Shown piece after piece: positions 26,322 to 34,030 of a stretch of DNA of 64,000 bases. Positions within the stretch are counted from its first letter, which is position 1. The number at the start of each line of letters is the position of its first letter. Below the pieces are notes generated by a model, which ran no database searches, was not told the DNA's origin, and was given only the letters and a program-made list of their open reading frames with translations. This stretch comes from Paenibacillus ottowii (lineage in GTDB: Bacteria > Bacillota > Bacilli > Paenibacillales > Paenibacillaceae), in the NCBI RefSeq assembly GCF_006874425.1, contig NZ_VIJZ01000002.1, forward strand, positions 496,001-560,000, in the 5' to 3' direction. Both the position numbers and the translations under genes were made by a program.

Positions 26322-27625
26322 TAATGCAGCACCCCACCCATGCGTTCCGCGGCCAGAGTAAGCAATTTACGCGCAACTTCTTCCTTTGACTGTACAGGGA
26401 TCTGCTCTACCATCCCGCTTCGGTCATATATTTGAACAGCATTCGTATCCACACCAAAACCAGCACCCTCTACAGTTACATCGTTAGCCGCAAGCAAATC
26501 ACAGTTTTTACGTTCTAATTTATCTATTGCATACGTTTCTAAATTTCCCGTTTCTGCTGCAAAACCAATTAAGAATTGATGTTTCTTGCTGCGTCCGAGT
26601 GTTTCAAGAATGTCGACGTTCTTTACTAACTCCAGTGTAAGCACACTATCCTTTTTCTTGATCTTGGTCTGTGCCACCTCACGTGGTCGATAGTCTGCTA
26701 CGGCAGCAGCCATAACGACCAGATCACTCGTTTCCCATTGCTTTAACACGGCCTGGTACATGTCTTCAGCTGACTGCACTCGTTCAAGCGAAATACCTGA
26801 AGGTGGCTCCGCGCTGGTATTGGCAGCAATCAATTGCACCTCTGCACCCATCTCCTGAGCCACTTTTGCAATGGCAAAGCCCATTTTACCCGATGAATCA
26901 TTCGTAATATAACGGACAGGATCAATTCGCTCAATCGTGCCCCCAGCTGTAACAATGACTTTTTTTCCTGAAAGCGCCAATTTGTTCTTATTCACAAGTG
27001 GCTCAGATACTGAGTTCTCCGTAGATTCGCTTCCAAACCACCGTGGTTCAGACTTGATTGTAGCTTCGGGTTCCTGAGCTTGCTGATCAAAAAAGCGCTC
27101 GATCGTCTCCACAATAGTTTCCGGCTCTTCCAAACGTCCTTTGCCAACATAACCGCAAGCCAGTAATCCTTCCCCGGGTTCAATCATCTTCACACCACGT
27201 GATACGAGCGTCTCCATATTTTGCATGACAGCCGGATGAGTATACATATGTACGTTCATCGCAGGAGCCACCATAATAGGCGCTGTCGTAGCCAGCAATG
27301 TTGTGGATAGCATATCATCAGCAAGACCATGCGCCATTTTTCCGATGATATTCGCCGTTGCAGGAGCAACCAGCACCAAATCAGCCGCATCCGCCAGATG
27401 AATATGAGATACGATGGACGGCTCTCTTTCATCAAATGTATCACTGTATACCGGATTGCGAGAGAGTGATTGCAGCGTAAGTTCGGTAATAAACTCCTTG
27501 GCAGAAGCCGTCATAATCACATGAACATCGGCTCCCTTTTGCGTCAACTTACTGCACAGCGCCGCCCCTTTATAGGCAGCAATCCCGCCGGTTATACCAA
27601 GAATAATAACTTTCCCCTTCAACAT
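26321..27625 (-). CDS. coaBC: Bifunctional phosphopantothenoylcysteine decarboxylase/synthetase
   Basis: Catalyses two steps of coenzyme A synthesis. It couples cysteine to phosphopantothenate using CTP (CoaB), then decarboxylates the product (CoaC, FMN). The N-terminal CoaC part has GGIAAYKGAALCSKL, APATANIIGKMAHGLADDML, PAMNVHMYTHPAV and the active-site Cys in ACGYVGKGRLEE. A linker of about 35 residues around 180-215 is longer and less conserved than usual. The CoaB part begins VTAGGTIERIDPVRYITNDSSGKMG. It has 434 residues. GGGGGAG precedes the ATG. The gene follows rpoZ, as in Bacillus. Confidence 0.95.
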   Translation of the reverse strand: MLKGKVIILGITGGIAAYKGAALCSKLTQKGADVHVIMTASAKEFITELTLQSLSRNPVYSDTFDEREPSIVSHIHLADAADLVLVAPATANIIGKMAHGLADDMLSTTLLATTAPIMVAPAMNVHMYTHPAVMQNMETLVSRGVKMIEPGEGLLACGYVGKGRLEEPETIVETIERFFDQQAQEPEATIKSEPRWFGSESTENSVSEPLVNKNKLALSGKKVIVTAGGTIERIDPVRYITNDSSGKMGFAIAKVAQEMGAEVQLIAANTSAEPPSGISLERVQSAEDMYQAVLKQWETSDLVVMAAAVADYRPREVAQTKIKKKDSVLTLELVKNVDILETLGRSKKHQFLIGFAAETGNLETYAIDKLERKNCDLLAANDVTVEGAGFGVDTNAVQIYDRSGMVEQIPVQSKEEVARKLLTLAAERMGGVLH

Positions 27626-27715
27626 CGTTAACTCCCCCTGACCGAAAAAAATAACAACCTTGCGGTTGTCAAAGGAATTGGCATTGCGCCTGGCTATAAT
27701 GATTGTCTATAATTC

Positions 27716-27919
27716 TTATTCTTCTTCGCCGCTTTCAAGTAAAAGATGATCTGCATAGATCTCTTCCAGAGCTACCCCAACCTGTTTGTGAGATTTAGGA
27801 CTTTTCAAGCTCGTCTTTTCGCCCTCACGCAACTGTCTAGCACGGCGTGATGCCGCTACAACCAGCGAATATTTACTATCTACCTTTTTCATCATTTCAT
27901 CAATGGAAGGATACAGCAC
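27716..27919 (-). CDS. rpoZ: DNA-directed RNA polymerase omega subunit
   Basis: The smallest RNA polymerase subunit, which helps beta' folding. About 67 residues: [32 protein letters not shown] is the omega signature. I start it at GTG 27919, seven bases after GAGGTG, as the resulting N-terminus lines up with other omegas; an ATG six codons upstream overlaps the ribosome binding site. It lies between gmk and coaBC. A 13-base perfect inverted repeat stands just upstream. Confidence 0.93.
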   Translation of the reverse strand: MLYPSIDEMMKKVDSKYSLVVAASRRARQLREGEKTSLKSPKSHKQVGVALEEIYADHLLLESGEEE

Positions 27920-27948
27920 GAATAGACACCTCTTCATGTAGTTTTAAG

Positions 27949-27996
27949 CTGTATAAGCTGAACTCCAGTGTACACCTTCAAGCTCAGCTTATACAG
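27949..27996 (-). repeat. Perfect 13-base inverted repeat upstream of rpoZ
   Basis: CTGTATAAGCTGA (27949-27961) and TCAGCTTATACAG (27984-27996) are exact reverse complements around a 22-base loop that holds GTGTACAC. It lies between the gmk stop and the rpoZ start on the minus strand. No T-run follows, so it is not a standard terminator. It may be a processing or mRNA-stability hairpin. Confidence 0.8.
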
Positions 27997-28040
27997 TATT
28001 ATTTCTCTTTAAATACGCCTGATATATGTAAAGCCCTCGC

Positions 28041-28613
28041 TTAAGGTCGAACCTTACAATGTTCGGCGATAATAATGGATTCTATTCGTTTACAAGCGAA
28101 ATCAATCTCATCATTGACAACCGCATAATCATAGTGACGCAACAGATTCATTTCGTCCACAGCTACCGACATACGATGATCAATGGTAGCTTGAGTTTCT
28201 GTGCCACGCCCACGAATTCTATCCTTTAATTCATCCAGTGAAGGCGGAAGCAGGAATATGAAAATACCTTCAGGGAACTTTTCTTTAACCTTAAGCGCAC
28301 CCTGAACCTCTATTTCCAAAAAGATATCTTTGCCCTGGGCAAGCGTCTGGTCTACAAAATCACGTGGAGTGCCATAGTAGTTACCTACATACTCTGCATA
28401 CTCCAGCAATTCATCCCGTTCAATCATGCCTAAAAATTCTTCACGTGTTTTGAAAAAGTAGGTCACTCCATCCTGTTCGCCCGAACGAGGTGTCCGAGTC
28501 GTAGCAGATACGGAATACGTTATCTCAGGTAGCTTTTCGCGCAATGCATTGCCTACCGTCCCTTTACCGACACCCGAAGGTCCGGATATTACAAATAATA
28601 ATCCCTTAGCCAT
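28041..28613 (-). CDS. gmk: Guanylate kinase
   Basis: Phosphorylates GMP to GDP with ATP. The P-loop [11 protein letters not shown] is near the N-terminus, and the GMP-binding region ([21 protein letters not shown]) follows. The lid segment and the C-terminal [17 protein letters not shown] complete the fold. About 190 residues from the ATG at 28613, four bases after GGAGTG. It follows remA by 14 bases; the order yicC-remA-gmk-rpoZ-coaBC is conserved in Bacilli. Confidence 0.96.
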   Translation of the reverse strand: MAKGLLFVISGPSGVGKGTVGNALREKLPEITYSVSATTRTPRSGEQDGVTYFFKTREEFLGMIERDELLEYAEYVGNYYGTPRDFVDQTLAQGKDIFLEIEVQGALKVKEKFPEGIFIFLLPPSLDELKDRIRGRGTETQATIDHRMSVAVDEMNLLRHYDYAVVNDEIDFACKRIESIIIAEHCKVRP

Positions 28614-28627
28614 AGTACACTCCATTT

Positions 28628-28888
28628 TTATTCGTCATTGTCATCATCTTTAGTGGATAGGCGATGAGCGACCGTCTCCGGCTGCACCGCAGACAGGATT
28701 ACATGATCACTATCTGTAATAATAACAGCCCGTGTCCGGCGGCCATAGGTAGCATCAATTAACATATGACGGTCCCTGGCTTCCTGTATAATCCGCTTGA
28801 TCGGAGCAGACTCCGGACTGACGATGGAGATTATTCGGTTGGCCGACACGATATTGCCGAAGCCAATATTGATCAGTTTGATTGCCAT
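28628..28888 (-). CDS. remA: Extracellular matrix regulator RemA (DUF370)
   Basis: A small DNA-binding protein, known in Bacillus to activate biofilm matrix and osmoprotection genes by forming ring-shaped oligomers. Eighty-six residues begin [32 protein letters not shown], nearly identical to Bacillus RemA, including the conserved Arg residues used for DNA contact. GGGGGAAAG precedes the ATG at 28888; an upstream in-frame ATG at 28912 lacks a site. The C-terminal acidic tail (DDDNDE) is variable in the family. Confidence 0.94.
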   Translation of the reverse strand: MAIKLINIGFGNIVSANRIISIVSPESAPIKRIIQEARDRHMLIDATYGRRTRAVIITDSDHVILSAVQPETVAHRLSTKDDDNDE

Positions 28889-28943
28889 ATTCAGGTCTTT
28901 CCCCCTATACATTGACTATTGCAGCCGTGCCGCTACCAGTTAG

Positions 28944-29831
28944 CTACTCAATATTTGCAGCCTGCTCACGAATTTTTTCAAGCTCTGCTTTCATCTCGAC
29001 AACCAAATTAACCAATGTGAGATGATTAGCCTTGGAGCCGATCGTGTTGACTTCCCTGTTCATTTCCTGGATTAAAAAATCTAATTTGCGACCGGCCGGC
29101 TCGTCCGACAGCAGCAACCTTTTGCACTGTCCAAAATGACTTTGAAGCCGGGTAAGCTCCTCATCAATATTGCTGCGATCTGCGAATAACGCAATCTCCA
29201 TTCCGAACTTATGTTCATCAAGCGTAAATGAACCGTCCTGAAGCTCTTTAAGCCTATGCTTCAGCCTGTTACGGTAGTCGCTCACAACATGAGGAGCCAA
29301 CACCGTCATTTCCTGATGAAGGGATTCCAGACGTAAAATACGGGATTCCACATCCTGTGCCAAATGCCCGCCTTCTCGCCTTCTCATCTCCAGCAAGCCT
29401 TGCAAAGCCTCGTTCAAAGCTCGCTGTAGCTGCTCTTCCCAGTCCTCTTCGTCTCCATTGCGAGCCTCTCCAGGCTCACCCAGAACATCCGGCAAAGTGA
29501 GGATATCACTTATACCTAGTGTTCCTTTCACGCCATAACGATCCGCCAGCTGCTCCGCTGCACGCAGGTAAGCCTGCACCACAGTGTCATTCAACCGTGC
29601 GGCGGGTATCTGTTCTTCATCACGTTCCCTGTGGATGAATACATCAATACGACCGCGTTTAATCTGCTGTTGAACCGTTCTTCTCAAGCTATCTTCATAA
29701 CGAGTCCATTCGCGTGGAATTCTCATCATCACTTCACAGTAGCGGTGATTGACCGATTTCAATTCCAAGCGCACTTTATACCCCTCATAATGTAGAATAG
29801 CTTGACCGTATCCGGTCATACTCAATGACAT
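28944..29831 (-). CDS. YicC-family endoribonuclease
   Basis: A protein of the YicC/YloC family. Members have been reported as metal-dependent endoribonucleases involved in RNA turnover. About 295 residues from MSLSMTGYGQA, with the N-terminal LELKSVNHRYCEVMMRIPRE and the C-terminal DUF1732 part (KLDFLIQEMNREVNTIGSKAN). The start at 29831 has a weak site (GGATG) and is chosen by alignment; the frame continues upstream to 29912 into yitJ. It begins 36 bases after the yitJ stop and precedes remA. Confidence 0.9.
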   Translation of the reverse strand: MSLSMTGYGQAILHYEGYKVRLELKSVNHRYCEVMMRIPREWTRYEDSLRRTVQQQIKRGRIDVFIHRERDEEQIPAARLNDTVVQAYLRAAEQLADRYGVKGTLGISDILTLPDVLGEPGEARNGDEEDWEEQLQRALNEALQGLLEMRRREGGHLAQDVESRILRLESLHQEMTVLAPHVVSDYRNRLKHRLKELQDGSFTLDEHKFGMEIALFADRSNIDEELTRLQSHFGQCKRLLLSDEPAGRKLDFLIQEMNREVNTIGSKANHLTLVNLVVEMKAELEKIREQAANIE

Positions 29832-29866
29832 CGGCATCACATCCATTATACTATTGTAATTGATTA

Positions 29867-31753
29867 TTATAGTCGAAACAAGGGGGCCAGTGCTCGGCCT
29901 GATTTTTGCCATACATATGAAGTCAGCTCAGCCGTCATTTCATAGAACATAAAAGGAGTCATCAAATAGATCCCATTAAAATGTTCCATGGCCGTATCTA
30001 GCAACTCCTTGGCAATGGACACACCCATTGCTCGTCCTTCCGAGCCCTCCAGCCCCGACATACGTGCACGCACCTCATCGGATAACTGAATACCGGGCAC
30101 TTCATTGTGCAAGTATTCTGCATTGCGGCCACTAGCTAGCGGCATAATACCGATAAAAATCGGTACCTCCAAATGCCGCGTCTCTTGTGCGATGGCTGTA
30201 ATCAGCTCGGGATCGTAAACGGGCTGAGTCATAATATAATCGGCCCCGGAGGCAATTTTCTTCTCCAGCCGCTGTACAGCTTTACCCAAGTGCTTAACAT
30301 TCGGATTAAAAGCAGCACCCACCACAAAATTAGCTTTCTGCTTCAGCGGCTTACCGGAAAATGCGACACCATCATTTAGTTGCTTGATCATGCGTATGAT
30401 TTCAAAAGATGTCATGTCATACACCGAACTGGCACCTGGTAAATCACCGAACCGCGCTGGATCTCCAGTAACCGCCAGTACATGATCAATACCCAGTGCG
30501 TCAAAACCCATCATGTGGGATTGAGTACCAATCAAATTACGGTCACGACATGCGATATGAATTAATGGACGCAAGCCTGTTTCAATACTAACCAGATGCC
30601 CAAGCGCCATGTTGCTCATACGAGTAACTGCCAGCGAATTGTCAGCAAGTGTAAGTGCATCAGCCCCAGCTTTCTTCAAAACATGCGCACCTTGCATAAA
30701 CCGGGTAATGTCGAGATCTCGCGGAGGATCCAGCTCTACAATGACCGTATGCCGTTCCTTCACTAGATCCACAATGTTGGGGTCGCTGGCATGTCTGCCA
30801 TTTCCCCGTCCCCCTTCATTTGCTGTCTGCTCCACCACATGAATGGACTCTGTCGACAGAGCTTCTATTGAAGCCAACGGGGGCGGTTGCACATTATTTA
30901 ATGCTTTGGAAATAGCAGCAATATGGTCCGGTGTAGTTCCGCAGCAGCCACCTATCAGCCTCGTGCCAAGATCTACAAAGGATGTGGCGCATTCTCCGAA
31001 ATATTCAGGTGATGCACCATATACATAGTGACCATCCACATAATCTGCTAATCCCGCATTCGGATATACGGACAACGGCATAGACAAGGGACCGTCCAAC
31101 TGCTCCATTACACTCATAATTCCCTGCGGACCGGAGTGACAGTTAAACCCGAGGATGTCAGCCCCTTCATTGCGCAGGGTCGAAAAGGCTTCTGCCATTA
31201 AGAAACCATCTTGGGTACGACCAACCTGATCGACCGCAAATTGACAAATTACCGGAATATCACTGTATTTACGTACACTGTGAAGCGCAATGCGCATTTC
31301 GTCTAGTGAGTAAAACGTTTCGCATAAAATGCCGTCAACCCCTTCGGACAGAAGGGCATCAATCTGCTGCTCGTAGTTTCTTGACAGCTCCAGCTTGGAT
31401 ATATTAAGACGTTTGCCTCCGCAGATGGAACCCACCGCACCTACTACATAATGTTCAGGTCCGGCCGCAGCCTTGGCAATTCTCACACCAGCACGATTAA
31501 TCTCTTCTACCTTGGATTCCAATCCAAAGCGAGCCAACTTATAATCATTTGCAGAGAACGTATTCGTCTCTAGCAATCGTGCTCCTGCATTTAAATACTG
31601 ACCATGCACGTCTGATATGACATCAGGCGAAGTAATGTTCAGTTCTTCGTAAGATGTATTTACTGGAAATCCTAGCTGGTATAAAAAAGTACCCATAGCG
31701 CCGTCTCCGATAATAATTTCACGATTCAGCACAGTACGCAAATCCGGTTTCAT
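29867..31753 (-). CDS. Bifunctional homocysteine S-methyltransferase / methylenetetrahydrofolate reductase (YitJ-type)
   Basis: A 628-residue fusion. The N-terminal half (about 1-290) is a homocysteine methyltransferase barrel with zinc-binding cysteines in GFNCHSGP and IGGCCGTTPDHI. The C-terminal half (about 330-628) is a MetF-like, FAD-dependent 5,10-methylenetetrahydrofolate reductase with VELDPPRDLD and MTQPVYDPEL. It links one-carbon metabolism to methionine synthesis. In Bacillus yitJ lies elsewhere behind an S-box riboswitch. The 154 bases upstream here show a terminator and a plausible promoter but no S-box motifs. AGAGGA precedes the ATG. Confidence 0.93.
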   Translation of the reverse strand: MKPDLRTVLNREIIIGDGAMGTFLYQLGFPVNTSYEELNITSPDVISDVHGQYLNAGARLLETNTFSANDYKLARFGLESKVEEINRAGVRIAKAAAGPEHYVVGAVGSICGGKRLNISKLELSRNYEQQIDALLSEGVDGILCETFYSLDEMRIALHSVRKYSDIPVICQFAVDQVGRTQDGFLMAEAFSTLRNEGADILGFNCHSGPQGIMSVMEQLDGPLSMPLSVYPNAGLADYVDGHYVYGASPEYFGECATSFVDLGTRLIGGCCGTTPDHIAAISKALNNVQPPPLASIEALSTESIHVVEQTANEGGRGNGRHASDPNIVDLVKERHTVIVELDPPRDLDITRFMQGAHVLKKAGADALTLADNSLAVTRMSNMALGHLVSIETGLRPLIHIACRDRNLIGTQSHMMGFDALGIDHVLAVTGDPARFGDLPGASSVYDMTSFEIIRMIKQLNDGVAFSGKPLKQKANFVVGAAFNPNVKHLGKAVQRLEKKIASGADYIMTQPVYDPELITAIAQETRHLEVPIFIGIMPLASGRNAEYLHNEVPGIQLSDEVRARMSGLEGSEGRAMGVSIAKELLDTAMEHFNGIYLMTPFMFYEMTAELTSYVWQKSGRALAPLFRL

Positions 31754-31825
31754 GTCCTCTGCTCCACCCCGCTCTTTATTTTCATACTAATGTAACATAA
31801 AGAGACTACAAACATAAGCCAAAAA

Positions 31826-31878
31826 CAAAAAAAGCTGCCTCACGTCCCGACAATATAAATCAGGAGTGAAGCAACTTG
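31826..31878 (-). terminator. Rho-independent terminator after the secreted protein gene
   Basis: On the minus strand AAGTTGCTTCAC and GTGAGGCAGCTT pair (with G-U pairs) around a 22-base loop, followed by a run of T. It separates the secreted-protein gene from yitJ. Confidence 0.75.
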
Positions 31879-31907
31879 ATTGGTCATTTTCTATTTTCAC
31901 TACATTT

Positions 31908-32933
31908 TCATAGCATTTTCCCATCAGATGAATGGAGAGAGAACTCATAAAAGGACCCTTTTTTATTCACTTTAGCCACAATAGAATCCGTCCCCTTTTG
32001 CTGTCTGAAAAACGTATATTGATTTCCCTGGACTTTTACTTTGTAGCTAGACAAATTGATATTAAACAACAACTGAGCCTTGGGCTTGACCAGCTTTAAT
32101 GCTTCTGCGGCGGTATATTTGGGGTTTGCAAAAGACTTTTTGAAATCCGCGTCATCACTCCAGTCCATCCCAGATGTGGATACGGCTAGCACTTTACCTG
32201 TTACTGCACCAATCTTAACCTCACTGGCCTCGCTTGCATCCTCAAACGACCAATAAGAACGCCCATTCTTCTCATCCTTATACCGTGAGGCATGCTGTAC
32301 TGTGATTCGCTGTCCACTCACCCGCTTAAATGTGTTCACTGCACGATTCAGTATCACAGGGTCCACCTGCTTCAGCGCATAGTCCGCATTGATGGTAATA
32401 CTATTACCCTGATCCACATCGACATACAATGAGGAAGCTTTTTCTCCAGTTCCCCAGAATACCCAGTAATTTGATGGCTTATTGGATTGATAGGGGGATT
32501 TAACCCGCCAGAATGCTTCGAATTGTAAGGGACGCTTGCTGTCAAACGCTTTGGCGCTGTTTAACACTTTTTCCTTAAGTGGAGCGTTCATCGCCTTCCC
32601 CAAACTACCTATTTTATAGCGTATGGTTGTAGAATCCACTCTGTTTTTCTCTTTATTATATTCTGTCTGCAGCGTAGCTGTCCCGTCCTCCAATTCACCC
32701 TCGACAATCCAGGTTTTTCCCATATCCGTCACATCGTCAAATTGAAATGCAGTTTTGGAACCGATAAGTTCTTGTACTGCTTTTTCTAAACGGCTTACGA
32801 CTGTCGGAGTTAACGAGCCCACCTGCTTGTCCGTCGTTTCCGTGGACGCAGGAAAAGTCGCCGCTTGAACCGGAAGCGCGGTGGCTACAAGTATGAGGAC
32901 TGCAATCGCTGAAATCCAATGAAATTTCCGCAC
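31908..32933 (-). CDS. Secreted protein of unknown function
   Basis: A 341-residue protein with a clear Sec signal peptide (VRKFHWISAIAVLILVATALPVQAA, cleavage after VQA). The mature part has repeated short beta-rich units and segments such as YTAAEALKLVKPKAQLLF and GAVTGKVLAVSTSGMDW, reminiscent of the YcdB/YcdC and PepSY-like secreted domains. I cannot assign a function. The start is GTG 32933, preceded by a strong AAGGAGG; the ATG at 32978 would add 15 charged residues before the signal peptide. It stands alone between dapF and yitJ, with terminators on both sides. Confidence 0.8.
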   Translation of the reverse strand: MRKFHWISAIAVLILVATALPVQAATFPASTETTDKQVGSLTPTVVSRLEKAVQELIGSKTAFQFDDVTDMGKTWIVEGELEDGTATLQTEYNKEKNRVDSTTIRYKIGSLGKAMNAPLKEKVLNSAKAFDSKRPLQFEAFWRVKSPYQSNKPSNYWVFWGTGEKASSLYVDVDQGNSITINADYALKQVDPVILNRAVNTFKRVSGQRITVQHASRYKDEKNGRSYWSFEDASEASEVKIGAVTGKVLAVSTSGMDWSDDADFKKSFANPKYTAAEALKLVKPKAQLLFNINLSSYKVKVQGNQYTFFRQQKGTDSIVAKVNKKGSFYEFSLHSSDGKML

Positions 32934-33050
32934 TATGAACGGCCTCCTTCTCGTTTTCTCATTTTCTATATTATACATGGTTCAGACATCAAAAAAAGAC
33001 AGAATCTCGCTTTGTTCACCATATTCCTAGTCAACAGCACCATAAAAGCT

Positions 33051-33081
33051 CAAAAAAAGAAGACCTGCTAAGGTCTTCTTC
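33051..33081 (-). terminator. Rho-independent terminator of dapF
   Basis: A perfect ten-base stem (AAGAAGACCT / AGGTCTTCTT) with a four-base loop, followed by T7 on the minus strand. Confidence 0.92.
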
Positions 33082-33091
33082 CCCCTCACTT

Positions 33092-33922
33092 CTATATACG
33101 ACCTTCGAACACAATCTCAGCCGGACCTGTCATATAAATGTGATTATCATCCACGCTCCATTCGATATCCAGATCGCCGCCCTTCAGGCTTACGATAGCG
33201 CGGCGGTCACTGTATCCATTCAGTACAGAAGCAACAAGCGTAGCACAAGCTCCGGTTCCACAAGCTAGCGTAGGTCCAGCTCCCCTTTCCCATACTCTCA
33301 TATCTATATGCTTCCGGCTTCGTACTGTGGCGAACTCAACATTAGTTTTTTTAGGGAACAACGGATGACACTCCAGCTTTGGTCCCCAGGCCTCCAGTTC
33401 AAAGCTAGGCGCATCCTCAACATAAATGACACAATGCGGATTTCCCATAGATACAGCCGTAAAGCGAAAGCCACTTCCTCCAGCTTCAATGGGCTCATTA
33501 ATGACGCTAGTCAGATCCAGTGTAGTTGGAATTTTCAATCCTTCCAGAATCGGCTCTCCCATATCTACCTTCACCATACGTACAGTTCCGTTCTCTACAG
33601 TCAGTTCAACCTGCTGCACACCTGCCCCCAGTGTCTCGATTGTAATCTGTTCACGGTTGATGTGCTTATTGTCATACACGTATTTGGCAGCACAACGAAT
33701 AGCGTTACCGCATTGCTCAGCCTCCGAGCCGTCCGAGTTAATGATGCGCATGCGAAAATCTGCCTTGTTAGACGGCAATATATATACCAACCCATCGGCG
33801 CCAATACCAAAATGTCGATCACATAGCCGAACAGCTAATTCCGCGGCGTCAGACGGCAATTCCTGATGCCCGTACCAAACGATAAAATCATTACCCAGAC
33901 CGTTCATTTTAGTGAATTCCAT
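33092..33922 (-). CDS. dapF: Diaminopimelate epimerase
   Basis: Interconverts LL- and meso-diaminopimelate for lysine and peptidoglycan. At 276 residues, both catalytic cysteines are present in EAEQCGNAIRC and LACGTGACATL. The N-terminal FTKMNGLGNDFIV and RICDRHFGIGADG-like stretch (RLCDRHFGIGADGLVYI) are typical. It lies about 110 bases downstream of the Ca2+-ATPase gene and is not at this place in Bacillus. Confidence 0.96.
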   Translation of the reverse strand: MEFTKMNGLGNDFIVWYGHQELPSDAAELAVRLCDRHFGIGADGLVYILPSNKADFRMRIINSDGSEAEQCGNAIRCAAKYVYDNKHINREQITIETLGAGVQQVELTVENGTVRMVKVDMGEPILEGLKIPTTLDLTSVINEPIEAGGSGFRFTAVSMGNPHCVIYVEDAPSFELEAWGPKLECHPLFPKKTNVEFATVRSRKHIDMRVWERGAGPTLACGTGACATLVASVLNGYSDRRAIVSLKGGDLDIEWSVDDNHIYMTGPAEIVFEGRI

Positions 33923-34030
33923 AGCTTCCCCCCGCTGTTGCTGCTGATCTCATGCTCCACTTCGAAGCTTTGATCCCATAATATCATACAGGGCAAAAGC
34001 AGGAAAGCAATGTGATACGTGACTCGAATG

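Noticed and set aside
31754..31907. Search for an S-box riboswitch ahead of the yitJ-type gene
   Set aside because: No conserved S-box blocks; the hairpin there is the terminator of the previous gene.
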